From Pseudomonadota bacterium (lineage in GTDB: Bacteria; Desulfobacterota; Binatia; UBA9968): 64,000 bases of DNA. Below are positions 25,489 through 34,185 of the stretch, piece after piece. The notes under the pieces are model-generated. The model saw only the letters and a list, made by a program, of their open reading frames with translations, searched no databases and had not been told where the DNA came from. The stretch's first letter is position 1, and each line of letters opens with the position of its first letter. Location: assembly GCA_021324155.1 (NCBI GenBank), contig JAJPJQ010000030.1, positions 1-64,000 on the forward strand, read 5' to 3'. Position numbers and translations under genes: made by a program.

Positions 25489-27126
25489 ATGCGCGCATTT
25501 TTAATACACATATCGCCGCTGATCTTTGGCCTGGCGCTGCTCGCGATCGGCGGCTGCGGCGCGGGCCCGCTGTATGTCCAGACATCGGGAACCGCGGGCC
25601 CGCTGCAGTGGGAAGCGATCGACCTGCAACCCGGCAGGAAAACCGTCGATGGAAAAGAAGTCGACTTCTACGATTTTACGCTTGTGGTGCGCGAGACGCG
25701 CGGACTCGGACTTACGTTCACGAACGTTTCGAGCACTTTGTACGGCGGCGGTTGGGTGGGTAGCAGTCGGTGGACCGAAAAGTTTGAAGTCCCACCGTAC
25801 TGCGAGCTGCACCTGCCGTTGTCCAGCGATGGCTTCAAAGCGCCGCTTTGGTTTGTCAGGCTCACCGGCAGCGATGCGCAGGGTCAACTCGTCGACGTGA
25901 AACTGCCGGTTGCCTTGCCGGAGCCGCGGCGGTTAAGCAACCCCGACGAGCAAAGCGCTGCGCCGGCAGCGAGCGCGGCAGGGGCGCAGCCGCAAAGCTC
26001 CAGTCTCCTTGCGAGCCTTAGCGTTGATGAGCGCCGACGACTCCGAGTCGCTGACAACGCCGGATTGAATCCGAAGGAACTCGGAGCATTTTTCTTGTCG
26101 GGCGCGGAGCGAAAAGCGGCTCCGATATCCGGTGCAATGGTGATGTTCGACTCCAAGGTGCCGCAGCCGTTGCGACGGGGGCTCCGGAACATTGCGGGCG
26201 CGCTACTTTCGGTGATCCCTGTTAACTCTACGGTTTCAGTTCCCGTCGATTTGCCGGAGCCGTTTGGTAGGGAAAGAACGGTACGGTTGACTTATATCGG
26301 ACGCGACTCACGTCCCGGAGTCTGCTCCCGTGAGATTTTTATCGAGGTTGTGAATCCCGCCGCACTCGCGGCGGATGATGACGACAACGCGTCCCGGTTA
26401 TTGATGCACCGCTTCATTTTCGGCACGGGTTGGGCCGAGGAAGAGCGGCGCACGCTTGCCACCGTGCTGGATCATATGCCGGACCCATGGCTTGGTGATA
26501 TCGAAGGCCTGACGTTCGCCCGCGGCGTCGCCCATCCGACGCAACATGATCTCGGTGGAGATTATCGGCCGGGTCCGAATACCATTACGATGTATGATCG
26601 AGCCTTTAACGTCTTCACTACGCGTTTCGTCCCGTCGAATCGCGCTGCGCTGGCCGTCGCGCACGAGCTCGGCCACGCTTTCGACTTCGTCCCGCTTCGC
26701 CGCGCAGCCAGCCGATACCTTGCCGCGCTGGTGCAACTTGATGCTTTCGAGCGATACAGGATTCCGGGAAGAAATGAGTACCGGGTTCCGATCAGCGAGC
26801 AGGAGGCTTGGAAAGCGAATAACAAAGAAATTGCGGATGCGATGCAGGCGACGCAATTTTCGCGCTCCATGTCGGGCAGTCGTTGGCGTTTTGACGCCGG
26901 TACGCAGATGTTTAAAGGGATCGATGAAAATAATTCTGACGACTCGAGCAATGTGTTCCGCAAGGCTGCCGTGTCGGACGGAGCGGTCCGCATCACCGAA
27001 TACGCAGAGCAAAGCTGGTCGGAGTACTTTGCCGAGTGCTTCTCGCTTTATGTCGTCGACCCGCAGCTTTTGGAATTGCTCCGTCCCAACATATACGCGT
27101 ATTTTGCCAAGCAATTCCCGCGCTGA
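25489..27126 (+). CDS. Lipoprotein zinc metallopeptidase, anthrax-lethal-factor-like C-terminal domain
   Basis: 545 residues from ATG 25489. The lipoprotein signal ends LLAIGGC, with the lipidated Cys in GGC. The N-terminal ~280 residues are beta-rich and unassigned, with an Ala/Gln-rich linker near residues 145-170. The C-terminal part has AVAHELGHAFDF (zincin motif His392-Glu393-x2-His396) and, 116 residues on, WSEYFAECFSLY (Glu512 as possible third ligand). The pair H-E-x2-H plus E-[FY]-FAE-x-F is the hallmark I know from anthrax lethal factor (M34) and related ATLF-like domains. It would act outside the inner membrane. Composition is less G+C-rich than the flanks. Confidence 0.68.
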   Translation: MRAFLIHISPLIFGLALLAIGGCGAGPLYVQTSGTAGPLQWEAIDLQPGRKTVDGKEVDFYDFTLVVRETRGLGLTFTNVSSTLYGGGWVGSSRWTEKFEVPPYCELHLPLSSDGFKAPLWFVRLTGSDAQGQLVDVKLPVALPEPRRLSNPDEQSAAPAASAAGAQPQSSSLLASLSVDERRRLRVADNAGLNPKELGAFFLSGAERKAAPISGAMVMFDSKVPQPLRRGLRNIAGALLSVIPVNSTVSVPVDLPEPFGRERTVRLTYIGRDSRPGVCSREIFIEVVNPAALAADDDDNASRLLMHRFIFGTGWAEEERRTLATVLDHMPDPWLGDIEGLTFARGVAHPTQHDLGGDYRPGPNTITMYDRAFNVFTTRFVPSNRAALAVAHELGHAFDFVPLRRAASRYLAALVQLDAFERYRIPGRNEYRVPISEQEAWKANNKEIADAMQATQFSRSMSGSRWRFDAGTQMFKGIDENNSDDSSNVFRKAAVSDGAVRITEYAEQSWSEYFAECFSLYVVDPQLLELLRPNIYAYFAKQFPR

Positions 27127-27135
27127 AACGGTCGG

Positions 27136-27164
27136 TTGACGGAGGTGCCCGCTTTGCATAGTCT
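27136..27164 (+). promoter_or_regulatory. Putative promoter of the 27-36 kb operon
   Basis: TTGACG (27136-27141), 17 bases, TAGTCT (27159-27164), with GGAGGAC before the ATG at 27186. No other convincing promoter is seen before 35.2 kb on this strand. Confidence 0.5.
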
Positions 27165-27185
27165 CAAAACGCCGGAGGACATAAG

Positions 27186-28340
27186 ATGAAGCACAGCACC
27201 GACCGTATTCTCACCACGCATGCCGGAAGCCTCCCTCTGCCGCCGGATTTGAAAGAGATGCTGGTGGCGAAAAATACCGGCCAGCCGTACGACAAGGCGG
27301 CGCTGGCACAGCGCGTGAAGAGCGCGGTCGCCGATGCGGTCAAAAAACAGCTCGATTGCGGCCTCGATATCATCAACGACGGCGAGCTGGGGAAGCCCAA
27401 CTTCTCGCGCTACGCGCGCGAACGGCTCTCGGGCTTCGTCGAGCGGCAGGCGCGCGGGGACGAGCGCCCCTCGACGATCTACGGCCGCGACCTCAAGGAA
27501 TTCGCCGAGTACTTTCAGAAGCGGACAACGACGATGCGCGGCGAGAACGTCTGGCGCGTATTCTGCAACGGGCCGCTCAAGTACATCGGCCACGACGCGG
27601 TCAAGGCTGACATCGAGAACTTCCGCGAGGCGCTCAAGGGCCACAAGGTCGAAGAGGCATTTCTGCCGGCGGTCGCGCCCGGCACGCTCGAGCATTGGCT
27701 CAAAAACGATTACTACAAGACCGACGAGGAATATCTCTTTGCGCTCGCCGAGGCGATGCGCGAGGAGTACAAGGCGATCGTCGATGCCGGCTTTCTTCTG
27801 CAAATCGACAACCCCGATCTGCCCGACGCCTGGCAGGTGTATCCGGAGATGAGCGTTGCCGAGTACCGCAAGTATGCCGAGATGAGGGTGGACGCGCTCA
27901 ATCACGGCCTGCGCGGCTTGCCGCCGGACCGGATTCGCTTTCATACCTGCTGGGGCAGCTATCACGGCCCGCACAAATACGACATCCCGCTGCGCGAAAT
28001 CGTGGATCTGATATTGAAAGTCCGCGCGAACACATATTCGATCGAGGCCGCCAACGTCCGCCACGAGCACGAGTGGCGCGTCTGGGAAGAGGTGAAACTC
28101 CCCGAGGGCAAAGTCCTCGTTCCAGGCGTCGTCGCCCATGCGACGGATATCGTCGAGCACCCGCGTCTCATCGCGGACCGGCTGATCCGCTACGCGAAAA
28201 TCGTCGGTCGCGAGAACGTCATGGGCGGGACCGACTGCGGCCTGGGACCGCGCGTCGGCCATGCCAACATCGCCTGGGCCAAGTTCGAGGCCATGGCCGA
28301 GGGCGCGCGCATCGCGACGAAAGAGTTGTGGGGCAGATAA
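27186..28340 (+). CDS. MetE C-terminal-like zinc methyltransferase (COG0620-type, UROD/MetE superfamily)
   Basis: 384 residues, half of a full MetE, so only the catalytic barrel is present. It opens ILTTHAGSLPLPPDL, typical of the MetE-like / epoxyalkane:CoM transferase group. Likely zinc ligands are in RFHTCWGSYHG (His-x-Cys), SIEAANVRHEHEW (Glu) and GGTDCGLGPR (Cys). Full MetE makes methionine; the short group acts on other thiols or alkyl donors, mostly unknown. It is the first gene of a long co-directional block with an ABC transporter 17 bases downstream, so it may process what the transporter brings in. Confidence 0.82.
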   Translation: MKHSTDRILTTHAGSLPLPPDLKEMLVAKNTGQPYDKAALAQRVKSAVADAVKKQLDCGLDIINDGELGKPNFSRYARERLSGFVERQARGDERPSTIYGRDLKEFAEYFQKRTTTMRGENVWRVFCNGPLKYIGHDAVKADIENFREALKGHKVEEAFLPAVAPGTLEHWLKNDYYKTDEEYLFALAEAMREEYKAIVDAGFLLQIDNPDLPDAWQVYPEMSVAEYRKYAEMRVDALNHGLRGLPPDRIRFHTCWGSYHGPHKYDIPLREIVDLILKVRANTYSIEAANVRHEHEWRVWEEVKLPEGKVLVPGVVAHATDIVEHPRLIADRLIRYAKIVGRENVMGGTDCGLGPRVGHANIAWAKFEAMAEGARIATKELWGR

Positions 28341-28357
28341 TTTAAAATCGATCGTTC

Positions 28358-29125
28358 ATGGCAGACGCAAAAATCCTCATCGATCGCGCGAGCAAGCTGT
28401 TCCTCGAAGGCACGGTCGTCGCCTTTCGCAACATCGAGCTGAGCGTCCGCACCAACGAGATCCTCTGCATCGTCGGTCCTTCGGGCTGCGGAAAGACGAC
28501 GCTGCTCCGCTGCATCGGCGGGCTGGTTGCGCCGACGTCCGGCCGCGTTCTGATCGACGGCGCGACCGTCGAGCGGCCGCGGGCCGGAGTCGCAATTGTG
28601 TTCCAACATTTCGGCCTGCTGCCGTGGAAGACCGTCGCGGCGAACGTCGCGTTCGGCCTCAAGGTCGGCGGCGCCCCGCGCGGCGAGACCGCGGAGCGCG
28701 CGGAGCATTACATCAAGCTCGTCGGTCTCGGCGGCTTCGAGAACCATTATCCGTACCAGCTGAGCGGCGGCATGCAGCAGCGCGTCGGCCTCGCGCGTGC
28801 GCTTGCGACCAATCCGGAAATTTTGCTCATGGACGAGCCGTTCGCCTCCGTCGACGCGCAGACGCGCGAGGTGCTGCAGGAGGAGCTTCTTGGCCTGCAC
28901 GAGCGCGAGCGCAAGACGATGGTCTTCATCACCCATTCGATCGATGAGGCGCTCGTGCTCGGCGACCGTGTCGCCGTCATGTCGGCGCATCCCGGACGCG
29001 TCAAAGAGGTGCTGCCGGTCGAATTCTCGCGGCCGCGCGATGCCTCCGCCGTGCGCGCCGACGCGCGCTACGCGGAGCTGAGAAATCACATTTGGAGCGA
29101 GCTGCGGCCGACGGCTGTGGTGTAA
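28358..29125 (+). CDS. ABC transporter ATP-binding protein (SsuB/TauB-like)
   Basis: 255 residues. Walker A GPSGCGKT (40-47), Q-loop FQH (Gln83), signature LSGGMQQR (135-142), Walker B LLMDEP (Asp159-Glu160) and switch His193. The sequence belongs to the nitrate/sulfonate/taurine importer class that pairs with NMT1-type SBPs. It is the only ABC ATPase in the window and could energise uptake for more than one of the 14 SBP-fold proteins (inference). Confidence 0.95.
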   Translation: MADAKILIDRASKLFLEGTVVAFRNIELSVRTNEILCIVGPSGCGKTTLLRCIGGLVAPTSGRVLIDGATVERPRAGVAIVFQHFGLLPWKTVAANVAFGLKVGGAPRGETAERAEHYIKLVGLGGFENHYPYQLSGGMQQRVGLARALATNPEILLMDEPFASVDAQTREVLQEELLGLHERERKTMVFITHSIDEALVLGDRVAVMSAHPGRVKEVLPVEFSRPRDASAVRADARYAELRNHIWSELRPTAVV

Positions 29126-29129
29126 AAGA

Positions 29130-30005
29130 ATGAGCATCAGTAAAACCGACCAGCGCATAGCCGCCGCCGGCGTGACTTCCGCTGACCAGGAACTAATGCG
29201 CGAGCAGGAGGCGGCGCGAATCCGCGCGGGCGCGCTCCAGCGTCGAGCGGCCGTCGGCCGTCTTGCGATCCGCCTCGTCTCGCTGCTGATCGTCCTCGGC
29301 GGCTGGGAATATTTCGGCCGCCAGACGAATCCGATTCTTTTCACCTATCCGACGGCGGTCGCGCAGGCCGCGGTCAAGATGATCGCGAGCGGCGAATTGT
29401 GGAAATACCTCTCGCAAAGCCTGATCGTGCTGTTCGCCGGCCTCGGCCTCGCTTCGGTCTTCGGGATCGCGCTCGGCCTCGCGATGGCGCGCTTCCGCGT
29501 GATCGACATCGCCCTCGATACTTACATCACGGCGCTTTATTCGATCCCATCGGTCGCGCTCGTGCCGGTGCTGGTGCTGTGGTTCGGCTTCGAGATCACG
29601 GCCAAAACCGCGGTCGTGTTTCTCTTCACGTTCTTTCCGATCGTGATTAATACGTATCAGGGCGTCAAAAACGTGGACGAGCGGCTCCTCGAAGTCGGCC
29701 GCGCGTTTCGCTGCGGCGAGCGCGACCTGTGGATACATATCGTTCTGCCGGCGGCGCTGCCGTTCATCGTCGCGGGCTTGCGGCTCGCGATCGGGCGCGG
29801 GCTCATCGGCATGGTACTGGCCGATCTCTACACCGCGATTACGGGAATCGGTTATCTGATCGCGCGCTACGCCAGCACCTACCGCACCGATGCCATGTTT
29901 GTGCCGATCGTCACACTGGGTATTTTGGGCATCACGCTGACCAGCCTGCTGCGCTTCGTCGAGCGGCGCATAGCGCCTTGGGCGCACCAGGCGGGCCGCG
30001 AATAA
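29130..30005 (+). CDS. ABC transporter permease (SsuC/TauC-like)
   Basis: 291 residues with a long cytoplasmic N-terminus (about 45 residues) and about six membrane segments. The EAA-like loop lies at residues ~190-215, VDERLLEVGRAFRCGERDLW followed by HIVLPAALPFIVAGLRLA, which docks onto the ATPase. Four bases separate it from the ATPase gene. With the SBP 13 bases downstream it makes a complete importer of the taurine/sulfonate/pyrimidine type. The ligand is unknown. Confidence 0.93.
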   Translation: MSISKTDQRIAAAGVTSADQELMREQEAARIRAGALQRRAAVGRLAIRLVSLLIVLGGWEYFGRQTNPILFTYPTAVAQAAVKMIASGELWKYLSQSLIVLFAGLGLASVFGIALGLAMARFRVIDIALDTYITALYSIPSVALVPVLVLWFGFEITAKTAVVFLFTFFPIVINTYQGVKNVDERLLEVGRAFRCGERDLWIHIVLPAALPFIVAGLRLAIGRGLIGMVLADLYTAITGIGYLIARYASTYRTDAMFVPIVTLGILGITLTSLLRFVERRIAPWAHQAGRE

Positions 30006-30018
30006 CAAGGAGGATGCG

Positions 30019-31056
30019 ATGATCGTGAATGTTCTTTTACAGGCTTTCGCAGGCGCCGTGCTGCTGGCGAGCTTGTTTTCCATCGAAGCTTTTGCCGCCG
30101 AGCCGGCCTGCAAGGAGATGCGCAAGGTGAAGCTCGGCGTGTCGGTCTCGCCGCCGAATGTCGTGCACACGCCGGTCTTCGTTGCCAAGTCGCTCGGCAT
30201 TTTCAGCCGCCATTGCATCGACGCGGACATCATCGAATTCGAAGGCGGCGCCTCGGCGGCGAACCTCGCGGCAGTGGTGCAGGGGACGGCGCTGGCGTCG
30301 ATCAATGCCACGGCGATCTCGCAGGGCCTGAAGGCGAAGCAGATCTGGGGCATGGCGCCGCGCCTGCCGCAGGCGTACATGGTGGGCGAGGACATTAAGA
30401 CGGCGGCGGACCTGAAAGGCAAGCGCTTGAGCGCCGCGGGCGGCGGCGTCGGCAGCTTCAACTGGGTCATGGGCCGCGAAGTTCTGAAGACCGCCGGCCT
30501 AAGCGTCGACGACGTGCAGTTCGTCTCGTCCGCGACGGCCGGCCGTCTGCCGGGTCTCGTCGCCGGGCAACTGAGCGGCGTCGCGCTGCATCCCGAAGAC
30601 GTCTACCTCGCGCAGAAGGAAAAGCCCGGCGTCCGCGTGCTGGTCGATCTGTCGAAGCTCGTGCCGAAATATTTCTTCAATGCGTACGGCGCGGGCGAAG
30701 GGATGCTGACGAAAGACCGCGCGCTGGTGCGCGACGTCGCGACGGCGCTCATCGAGGCGAACCGCGCCATCTACACGCAAAAGGAAAAGGTGCTGCCGAT
30801 CATGGTCGACGCGACCAAGAAGCCGGCGGAGGCGGTGAACTTCGCGTACGATTACCTCGTCAAGAATTGCGTCTGGGCCGTAAATACGGGCTTCTCGAAA
30901 GAGCGCACGGAATGGTCGATCCAGAACGGCGTCGACAACGGCGACATCCAGGCTGACAAGAAGCCCACCTATGAGCAGGTCGTCGACGTGAAGCTCGGCG
31001 AGGAGGCGCTCAAAGCGGCCGGAGGATCGAAAAAGATCGGCGCGTGCGCGGACTAG
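30019..31056 (+). CDS. NMT1/TauA-like substrate-binding protein of the complete ABC importer
   Basis: 345 residues, AAGGAGG before ATG 30019. The signal peptide is FAGAVLLASLFSIEAFA. The mature part has MRKVKLGVSVSPPNVVHTPVF, VAKSLGIFSRHCIDADII, TAADLKGKRLSAAGGG and a Cys-containing C-terminus (GSKKIGACAD). Two further Cys near the N-terminus and middle could form disulfides. As the SBP adjacent to the ATPase and permease it is the obvious cognate binding protein. Confidence 0.9.
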   Translation: MIVNVLLQAFAGAVLLASLFSIEAFAAEPACKEMRKVKLGVSVSPPNVVHTPVFVAKSLGIFSRHCIDADIIEFEGGASAANLAAVVQGTALASINATAISQGLKAKQIWGMAPRLPQAYMVGEDIKTAADLKGKRLSAAGGGVGSFNWVMGREVLKTAGLSVDDVQFVSSATAGRLPGLVAGQLSGVALHPEDVYLAQKEKPGVRVLVDLSKLVPKYFFNAYGAGEGMLTKDRALVRDVATALIEANRAIYTQKEKVLPIMVDATKKPAEAVNFAYDYLVKNCVWAVNTGFSKERTEWSIQNGVDNGDIQADKKPTYEQVVDVKLGEEALKAAGGSKKIGACAD

Positions 31057-31072
31057 TCGAAAGGAGACCGTC

Positions 31073-32149
31073 ATGCTTGCCACTCATCCCGATCACACCG
31101 TCGATCACGTCTTGAAAACCTGGTCGCCGCGCATGATCGTTCAAGGAGTCGACTACAACGATCTCCTGACGACGTCGGCGCGCATTGGCGAGTGGAGCGA
31201 CTGGTGCCGCGAGTGGTCGGCGACCGCGGCGGGGCATGAGGAGTTCGCGCGCGAGAACGAGGCGAAGGGCAATCGCGAGAGCGCGACAGATGCCTATCTG
31301 CTCGCTGCGATGAGCTATCATTTCGCCTGCAACAATTCTCCCGAAGACCTGGAACAGTATACCGCGGCGCACAAAAAGCGCGTCGAGTGCTACGCCAAGG
31401 CCGCGCCTTACATCGACCCGCCGGCGGCGCGCCACGAGGTCGCCTTCCAAAAATTTCGCCTGCCGGCGTATCTGCGCGTGCCGCGGAACGCTAAGAAGCC
31501 GCCGGTCGTGGTGATCATCTCCGGCCTCGAATCGACCAAGGAAGAGGCGCGCACGATGGAGGACGTCTTTATCCGGCGCGGCCTGGCGACGTTCACCTTC
31601 GACGGGCCGGGGCAGGGCGAGAGCTGGTTTCAGGGCGGCATCATCGTCGACTTCGAGCGCGCCACTTCGGCGGTCATCGATTACCTGGAAACAATCCCTG
31701 AGATCGATGCGCGTCGCCTCGGCGTCTTCGGACCGAGCATGGGCGGCTATCTGGGGCCGCGCTCGGCCGCGTACGACGACCGCATCAAAGCGTGCACGCT
31801 CTCCGGCGGCATGTACGACCGCACGCGCTCGCTCAACCGCTTCGACGATCCCTTCGAGTTCGCGCGCATCGCGCACATCTGGAAAATCTACGACAAGGAG
31901 AAGCTCGCCGAGCTTCACCGGCTCTGCACGCTCGAAGGGCTCGCGCCGAAAATCCGCTGCCCACTGTTGATCGTCCACGGCACGAAGGATTTCATTCCGC
32001 TCGAGCAGCCCAAGCGGATCTTCGCCGAGGCGTCCGGCCCGAAGCAGATGGTCGTCCTCGAAGGCGGCAATCACGTCTGCAACAACATGCCGTGGCGCTA
32101 CCGGCCGCTCATCGCCGACTTTCTCGCGCATCATCTCGGCGCGCGATAA
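31073..32149 (+). CDS. Alpha/beta hydrolase, FrsA/DUF1100-like
   Basis: 358 residues. A helical N-terminal domain is followed by a core with nucleophile GPSMGG (Ser222), Asp306 (HGTKDFIP) and His334 (EGGNHVC). The pattern DGPGQGES before the nucleophile is typical of the 2,6-dihydroxypseudooxynicotine hydrolase-like group. It is the third member in the window, lying between SBP genes (16 and 6 bases away), in the middle of the importer operon. It probably cleaves the imported compound or a derivative. Confidence 0.85.
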   Translation: MLATHPDHTVDHVLKTWSPRMIVQGVDYNDLLTTSARIGEWSDWCREWSATAAGHEEFARENEAKGNRESATDAYLLAAMSYHFACNNSPEDLEQYTAAHKKRVECYAKAAPYIDPPAARHEVAFQKFRLPAYLRVPRNAKKPPVVVIISGLESTKEEARTMEDVFIRRGLATFTFDGPGQGESWFQGGIIVDFERATSAVIDYLETIPEIDARRLGVFGPSMGGYLGPRSAAYDDRIKACTLSGGMYDRTRSLNRFDDPFEFARIAHIWKIYDKEKLAELHRLCTLEGLAPKIRCPLLIVHGTKDFIPLEQPKRIFAEASGPKQMVVLEGGNHVCNNMPWRYRPLIADFLAHHLGAR

Positions 32150-32155
32150 ACGCAG

Positions 32156-33160
32156 ATGCGGAAGCGTCCGATCTTGTACGCGGGCGGTTCGGGAACCGCG
32201 CGTGCGCTGGCAACAGTATTTTCAGCCGCCGCTTTGGTTTTGTTTATTTCCGGCGCTGCCTTCGCCGCCAACCAGCCCGCCAGAGTCAGAATCCACATTC
32301 CGTCGAAAAGCCTCGCGCTGATGCCGTTTTATTTCGGCAAGGACAAAGGATTTTTTCCGCGCGAAGTCGTCGACGTCGAGCTGATCGCGATGTCGCCGCC
32401 GACGGCGGTCGCCGCGCTCGTCGCGGGCGAGCTCGATTTCTCGACGACGCTTGGCGCCTCGACGTCGGCGATCATGCAGGGCCATCCGCTGAAGAGAATC
32501 TTCTACGTGCAGCACGAGCCCGCGCACGTGCTCGTGGGGCAGCCGGAGATCAAAACCGTCAAGGAGCTCGTCGGCAAAGTCATCAGCGTCAACGCGATCA
32601 CCGATGCGACCGGCATGTCGGCAAAGCTGATTCTCAAAGCGAACGGTGTCGATCCCGCCCGCGTAACGATGCTGTCGACCGGGGTTACGGAGACCGCCTA
32701 CAAGTCGCTTACGACGGGAAAAGTCGCGGCGACGATGCTGGCACCGCCGTTCGCGCAGGAGCTAGAGGCGAAAGGCTACAGCCATCTGGCGGAGGCGCGC
32801 GCGTACGCGCCGCTGAGCTTCATCGGGCTGGTGGCGCAGAGCGCGGCGCTCAAGAAAACTCCCGCGAAGGCGGAGGCGATGATCGCGGGGCTGCTGAAAA
32901 CGCTCGCCTTTATTCACGATGCGGCGAATCGCGGCGAGATGGTCCGCTACATCGCCGCCTTTCACAAGATCGACGCCGCGCTCGCGGAGAAAGCCTTCGC
33001 CGCGATTTTGCCGACGCTCAGCAGCGACGGCACCAAGCCGCGCGCTGCGGTGGAAAAAGAGATCGAGATCTATCGCGAGACGCTGAAGGTCGCGAAGACG
33101 TTTACGCCCGAGGATCTCGAGGATATGAGTATGCTGAAGAAAGTCACGGAGGTCCATTGA
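32156..33160 (+). CDS. NMT1/THI5-like substrate-binding protein, exported
   Basis: 334 residues. The n-region is unusually long (about 20 residues) and includes residues encoded by a palindrome (AGGSGTAR), then the hydrophobic core VFSAAALVLFISGAAFA. The mature domain has RVRIHIPSKSLALMPFYF, KDKGFFPREVVDVELI, TVKELVGKVISVNA and VDPARVT. The C-terminus (TFTPEDLEDMSMLKKVTE) differs from the ELxxSGF ending. Its stop overlaps the start of the next SBP gene as TGATG. Confidence 0.87.
   Translation: MRKRPILYAGGSGTARALATVFSAAALVLFISGAAFAANQPARVRIHIPSKSLALMPFYFGKDKGFFPREVVDVELIAMSPPTAVAALVAGELDFSTTLGASTSAIMQGHPLKRIFYVQHEPAHVLVGQPEIKTVKELVGKVISVNAITDATGMSAKLILKANGVDPARVTMLSTGVTETAYKSLTTGKVAATMLAPPFAQELEAKGYSHLAEARAYAPLSFIGLVAQSAALKKTPAKAEAMIAGLLKTLAFIHDAANRGEMVRYIAAFHKIDAALAEKAFAAILPTLSSDGTKPRAAVEKEIEIYRETLKVAKTFTPEDLEDMSMLKKVTEVH
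32184..32199. repeat. GCGGTTC palindrome inside a signal-peptide coding region
   Basis: Seven-base arms GCGGTTC and GAACCGC around GG, within codons for the n-region of the SBP at 32156. The arms match the core of the larger palindrome at 24951-24978. It may be a decayed repetitive extragenic-type element now read as coding sequence. Confidence 0.45.
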
Positions 33161-34143
33161 TGTCGCGCGTCCGATCGCCGATTCTCACCGGTGTTGTCTG
33201 CGTCATGATTGTCCTGGTCCTCGCCGCTTCCGGCGGCGCGCAGGAGCGGCGCAAGGTGCGCATCTCCAACGCCAATTTCAGTTTCACGGCGCTGCCGCTG
33301 CTCGCCGCGCGCGAGTGGAAGCATTTCAGCGATCAGGGATTGGATGTGGAAATAATCCTGATGCGCTCCGCCGCGGCCGCCGCCGCGCTCGCGTCGGGCG
33401 ACCTCGATTATCAGTCCGGGATCGGCACGGCGAGCGTCGGCGCGAGCATGAGCGGCCTCGACACGCGCGCGCTCTGGTCGTCGACCAACCAGATCGCCTA
33501 TTGGCTGATGACGCGGCCGGAGATCAAGACGCTTCAGGAATTGAAGCAGAAGCGCGTCGGCGTCTCCGGCCTCGGCGGCACGAGCCATCTCGCGCTCCTC
33601 TTTGCGCTGGAGAAGCAGGGCTTCAACCCGAAAGACGTCGTCATCCTCGGCGTCCCGCCCGGCCAGCTCGTGCCGTCGCTCGAATCGAAATTCCTCGATG
33701 CCATTTCGATCAACCCGCCGTACATGTTTTTCGCCCAGCGGCAGGGTTTCCGCCGGCTGCTCGATATCGGCGCGTACGTCGAGATGCCTTCCGGCGGGCT
33801 CACCGCGACGCTGAGGACGATCAAGGCGCGCCCCGAGGAGATCAAAAAGCTCATCCGCGCGCTCCAGCTCGCGAAAAAAGAGATGCTGAAGGCGAAGGAA
33901 AAGACGCTCGACCTGATCGTGCGCATCCTCAACATGGACCGCGCGACGGCGGTCGAGACGTATACGCTGGTACAGTCCAACTTCAACGACAGCGGCGTGC
34001 CGACGCCGGCGGGGATGAACAACATCGTCCGCATGGTGCAGTCGCAAATCAAAGGGCCGCAGAAATCGGTCGCCTATGCCGAGGTCGCCGAACCGCGCTT
34101 CGCCATCGAAGTCGCGCGGGAGCTGGGATATAAAGTAGAGTGA
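33160..34143 (+). CDS. NMT1/THI5-like substrate-binding protein, exported
   Basis: 327 residues from ATG 33160, sharing its A with the previous stop (TGATG). The signal peptide is ILTGVVCVMIVLVLAASGGAQ. The domain has ISNANFSFTALPLLAAREW, TLQELKQKRVGVSGLGG and FNPKDVVILGVP. The C-terminus, EVAEPRFAIEVARELGY, is of the IAxEVxxELG type. A third SBP gene follows at 34186, giving three in tandem. They are diverged rather than recent copies, so each may have a different ligand. Confidence 0.88.
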   Translation: MSRVRSPILTGVVCVMIVLVLAASGGAQERRKVRISNANFSFTALPLLAAREWKHFSDQGLDVEIILMRSAAAAAALASGDLDYQSGIGTASVGASMSGLDTRALWSSTNQIAYWLMTRPEIKTLQELKQKRVGVSGLGGTSHLALLFALEKQGFNPKDVVILGVPPGQLVPSLESKFLDAISINPPYMFFAQRQGFRRLLDIGAYVEMPSGGLTATLRTIKARPEEIKKLIRALQLAKKEMLKAKEKTLDLIVRILNMDRATAVETYTLVQSNFNDSGVPTPAGMNNIVRMVQSQIKGPQKSVAYAEVAEPRFAIEVARELGYKVE

Positions 34144-34185
34144 GCGTCCCACGTGCGGGGCGACGACCGGATAAGCCGCACGACC

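Noticed and set aside
27048-28262. 404-residue open frame on the minus strand
   Set aside because: Antisense to the MetE-like gene, whose zinc motifs are clear.
31792-33159. 783-residue reading frame that would fuse sequence upstream to the SBP at 33160
   Set aside because: The upstream part is a +1 shadow of the hydrolase and SBP genes. The signal peptide begins at ATG 33160.
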